Source: Isoperla grammatica (taxonomy: Eukaryota > Arthropoda > Insecta > Plecoptera > Perlodidae). Taken from it: a stretch of DNA of 64,000 bases. The DNA lies in contig CAMDTW010000246.1 in NCBI GenBank assembly GCA_945910005.1, forward strand, positions 1-64,000. The letters run 5' to 3'. The notes under the pieces were generated by a model. The model was not told where the DNA came from. It did no database searches and saw nothing but the letters and a program-made list of their open reading frames with translations. This document shows, piece by piece, positions 61,238 through 64,000 of this stretch (position 1 is its first letter; each line of letters starts with the position of its first letter). The translations under genes were made by a program, and so were the position numbers.

Positions 61238-61525
61238 TTGTCCATTTCTTCACCTTTCAATAACTACTTTAGAAGTTACACCAACCGTTGAAAAATAATA
61301 ATGTTAGTGTGCATTCTGAAAGAGTATTATGAAAATGCATAAATTGAGTTTTTTCGTCGTTTTTGGTTAAAATATGCATAAAAATAGAAATTGGCTGATT
61401 TCAGTCTATCTACCACAAACTTCCAGTTTTAAGAGGAATCTTGCATACGGCCGGGATTCCTAAGGGTTTCAACCAAAGTTGACAAATCGTTGTTTTACAG
61501 CGTTTCAGGCTCCAATAAGCACAAT
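61238..61525 (+). repeat. F-type monomer (288 bp)
   Basis: Duplicate of 54594 with cataaaaatag; the next unit carries a 1-bp deletion (agtataagaaaatgc) repeated 2,020 bp later at ~63636, which ties the two 7-mer turns of this copy together. Confidence 0.9.
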
Positions 61526-62391
61526 TTGTCCATTTCGTCACATTTCGATAACTTCTATAGAAGTTACACCCTCCGTCGAAAAATAAGAATTATAGGTTGC
61601 ATTCTTCAAGAGTATAAGAAAATGCATAAATTGAGTTTTTTCGTCGTTTTTGGTTAAAATATGCATAAAAAATAGAAATTGGCTGATTTCAGTCTATCTA
61701 CCACAAACTTCCAGTTTTAAGAGGAATCTTGCATACGGCCGGGATTCCTAAGGGTTTCAACCAAAGTTGACAAATCGTTGTTTTAGAGCGTTTCAGGCTC
61801 CAATAAGCACAATTTGTCCATTTCGTCACATTTCGATAACTTCTATAGAAGTTACACCCTCCGTTGAAAAAAAAGAATTATAGGCTGCATTCTTCAAGAG
61901 TATAATGAAAATGCATAAATTGAGTTTTTTCGTCGTTTTTGGTTAAAATATGCATAAAATATAGAAATTGGCTGATTTTAGTCTATCTACCACAAACTTC
62001 CAGTTTTAAGAGGAATCTTGCATATGGCTGGGATTCCTAAGGGTTTCAACCAAATTGCACAAATCGTTGTTTTAGAGCGTTTCAGGCTCCAATAAGCACA
62101 ATTTGTCCATTTCGTCACATTTCGATAACTTCTATAGAAGTTACACCCTCCGTCGAAAAATAAGAATTATAGGTTGCCTTCTTCAAGAGTATAATGAAAA
62201 TGCATAAATTGATTTTTTTCGTCGTTTTTGGTTAAAATATACATAAAAAATAGAAATTGGTTGATTTCAGTCTATCTACCACAAACTTCCAGTTTTAAGA
62301 GGAATCTTGCATACGGCCGGGGTTCCTAAGGGTTTCAACCAAAGTTGACAAATCGTTGTTTTAGAGCGTATCAGGCTCCAATAAGCACAAT

Positions 62392-62680
62392 TTGTCCATT
62401 TTGACACATTTCGATAACTTCTATAGAAGTTACACCTTAAGTTGAAAAATAAGAATTATAGGCTGCATTCGTCAAGAGTATAATGAAAATGCATAAATTG
62501 AGTTTTTTCGTCGTTTTTGGTTAAAATATGCATAAAATATAGAAATTGGCTGATTTTAGTCTATCTACCACAAACTTCCAGTTTTAAGAGGAATCTTGCA
62601 TACGGCTGGGATTCCTAAGGGTTTCAACCAAATTGCACAAAACGTTGTTTTAGAGCGTTTCAGGCTCCAAAAAGCACAAT
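62392..62680 (+). repeat. H-type monomer
   Basis: Duplicate of 55749, with private ttttgacacattt. Confidence 0.88.
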
Positions 62681-63257
62681 TTGTCCTTTTCGTCACATTT
62701 CGATAACTTCTATAGAAGTTACACCCTTCGTCGAAAAATAAGAATTATAGGTTGCATTCTTCAAGAGTATAATGAAAATGCATAAATTGAGTTTTTTCGT
62801 CGTTTTTGGTTAAAATATGCATAAAAAATAGAAATTGGCTGATTTCAGTCTATCTACCACAAACTTCCAGTTTTAAGAGGAATCTTGCATACGGCTGGGA
62901 TTCCTAAGGGTTTCAACCAAATTGCACAAATCGTTGTTTTAGAGCGTTTCAGGCTCCAATAAGCACAATTTGTCCATTTCGTCACATTTCGATTACTTCT
63001 ATAGAAGTTACACCCTCCGTTTTAAAATAAGAATTATAGGCTGCATTCTTCAAGAGTATAATGAAAATGCATAAATTGAGTTTTTTCGTCGTTTTTGGTT
63101 AAAATATGCATAAAAAATAGAAATTGGCTGATTTCAGTCTATCTACCACAAACTTCCAGTTTTAAGAGGAATCTTGCATACGGCTGGGATTCCTAAGGGT
63201 TTCACCAAAGTTGACAAATCGTTGTTTTAGAGCGTTTTAGGCTCCAATAAGCACAAT

Positions 63258-63545
63258 TTGTCCATTTCTTCACCTTTCAATAACTACTTTAGAAGTTACA
63301 CCAACCGTTGAAAAATAATAATATTAGTGTGCATTCTGAAAGAGTATTATGAAAATGCATAAATTGAGTTTTTTCGTCGTTTTTGGTTAAAATATGCATA
63401 AAAATAGAAATTGGCTGATTTCAGTCTATCTACCACAAACTTCCAGTTTTAAGAGGAATCTTGCATACGGCCGGGATTCCTAAGGGTTTCAACCAAAGTT
63501 GACAAATCGTTGTTTTACAGCGTTTCAGGCTCCAATAAGCACAAT
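63258..63545 (+). repeat. F-type monomer (288 bp)
   Basis: Like 61238, including cataaaaatag; private aatattagtg. It is closer to 61238 than to its positional counterpart 56615 in the cataaaaatag run, suggesting exchange between the turns of the 7-mer after the 6,643-bp duplication. Confidence 0.9.
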
Positions 63546-63833
63546 TTGTCCATTTCGTCACATTTCGATAACTTCTATAGAAGTTACACCCTCCGTCGAA
63601 AAATAAGAATTATAGGTTGCATTCTTCAAGAGTATAAGAAAATGCATAAATTGAGTTTTTTCGTCGTTTTTGGTTAAAATATGCATAAAAAATAGAAATT
63701 GGCTGATTTCAGTCTATCTACCACAAACTTCCAGTTTTAAGAGGAATCTTGCATACGGCCGGGATTCCTAAGGGTTTCAACCAAAGTTGACAAATCGTTG
63801 TTTTAGAGCGTTTCAGGCTCCAATAAGCACAAT

Positions 63834-64000
63834 TTGTCCATTTCGTCACATTTCGATAACTTCTATAGAAGTTACACCCTCCGTTGAAAAAAAAGAATTA
63901 TAGGCTGCATTCTTCAAGAGTATAATGAAAATGCATAAATTGAGTTTTTTCGTCGTTTTTGGTTAAAATATGCATAAAATATAGAAATTGGCTGATTTTA
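63834..64000 (+). repeat. Partial monomer at right edge (167 bp)
   Basis: Begins a gaaaaaaaag, A-type unit like those at 55170 and 61814 and is cut by the window end after gattttag. Confidence 0.95.

Larger units (their letters stand above)
1..64000 (+). repeat. Tandem satellite array, 289-bp monomer, fills the window
   Basis: Head-to-tail copies of one 289-bp unit run from edge to edge: 221 complete units and a 167-bp partial unit starting at 63834. Unit starts read directly include 1, 290, 579, 868, 1156, 5201, 8668, 11268, 14735, 27441, 43327, 52861 and 59504; 206 units between 1 and 59504 give a mean of 288.85 bp. No unit is inverted and no foreign insertion interrupts the array. GC is about 34%. 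Each unit has stops in all frames apart from occasional short open stretches. The pattern is that of centromeric or heterochromatic satellite DNA in a complex eukaryote. Which chromosome region and which species cannot be told from the sequence. No internal sub-repeat of the 289-bp unit is obvious by eye. Confidence 0.98.
59866..64000. repeat. Right copy of the 23-monomer duplication; two 7-mer turns and start of a third
   Basis: Collinear with 53223-57230 at an offset of 6,643 bp. H at 60371 and 62392 and F at 61238 and 63258 mark two 2,021-bp turns. At the end, where the left copy goes to a G unit, this copy instead starts another gaaaaaaaag unit (63834), so the 7-mer repeat probably continues past the window edge. 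Confidence 0.88.

Noticed and set aside
1..64000. CRISPR array or other repeat-spacer system
   Set aside because: The repeats are contiguous with no unique spacers. The unit is 289 bp with families that mutate along its whole length.
1..64000. Telomeric or subtelomeric repeat
   Set aside because: No tandem tttaggg, ttaggg or ccctaaa tracts; cctaaggg in each unit is a single fixed word, not a telomere repeat.
1..64000. Retrotransposon or other mobile element nested in the array
   Set aside because: Spacing between unit starts stays at 288-290 bp throughout; no interruption, target-site duplication, long terminal repeat or polypurine tract was found.

Overview
The window is one uninterrupted tandem satellite array. 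I find no protein-coding gene, RNA gene, transposon, CRISPR array or replication origin in it. The repeat unit is 289 bp (288-290 with small indels), about 34% GC (99 of 289 by hand count on an A-type consensus). Taking the word ttgtccattt as an arbitrary unit start, there are 221 complete monomers and a 167-bp partial one at the right edge. All lie in the same orientation. Both edges are inside the array, so its true length is unknown.

The sequence suggests a complex eukaryote with a large centromeric, pericentromeric or other heterochromatic satellite block. A plant is my best guess. All four C/T differences that separate the two main monomer families fall at CG or CHG positions, as expected if cytosines there were methylated and deaminated. 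That is an inference; I do not recognise the satellite or the species.

Layout by monomer family. Two abundant families, A and B, differ at about eight positions (52, 72, 147, 166, 216, 242, 244, 245 of the unit) and are intermixed, with many A/B mosaics. Rarer families mark the higher-order structure. C (14 copies) has a tattttgc block and cttcgag. D (10 copies) is 1 bp short and always follows C. F (14 copies) has a strongly diverged first ~100 bp. G (7 copies) has an aaataaatgaattg block. H (10 copies) has ttaag or ctaag in place of ctccg. E-like monomers carry gattac for gataac.

Layout by region. 1-14.5 kb: mixed A/B monomers with C-D cassettes at 579, 5201, 8668 and 11268. About 14.55-32.73 kb: a ~9-kb tandem duplication whose copies differ by whole-monomer gains and losses. 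About 32.2-40.7 kb: a second duplication, with register steps of 13, 14, 17 and 18 monomers. About 40.78-49.15 kb: a clean 15-monomer (4,335-bp) tandem duplication. 49.7-53.1 kb: a 5-monomer (1,443-bp) duplication. About 53.2-64.0 kb: a 7-monomer higher-order repeat (2,021 bp) nested in a 23-monomer (6,643-bp) duplication.

Every length difference between copies is close to a whole number of monomers, the signature of in-register unequal exchange. Each monomer carries an 18-bp perfect dyad (taacttctatagaagtta) or a damaged version of it, plus two shorter inverted repeats. These are the only plausible functional signals I see. I found no undescribed gene system; what deserves attention is the architecture of the array.
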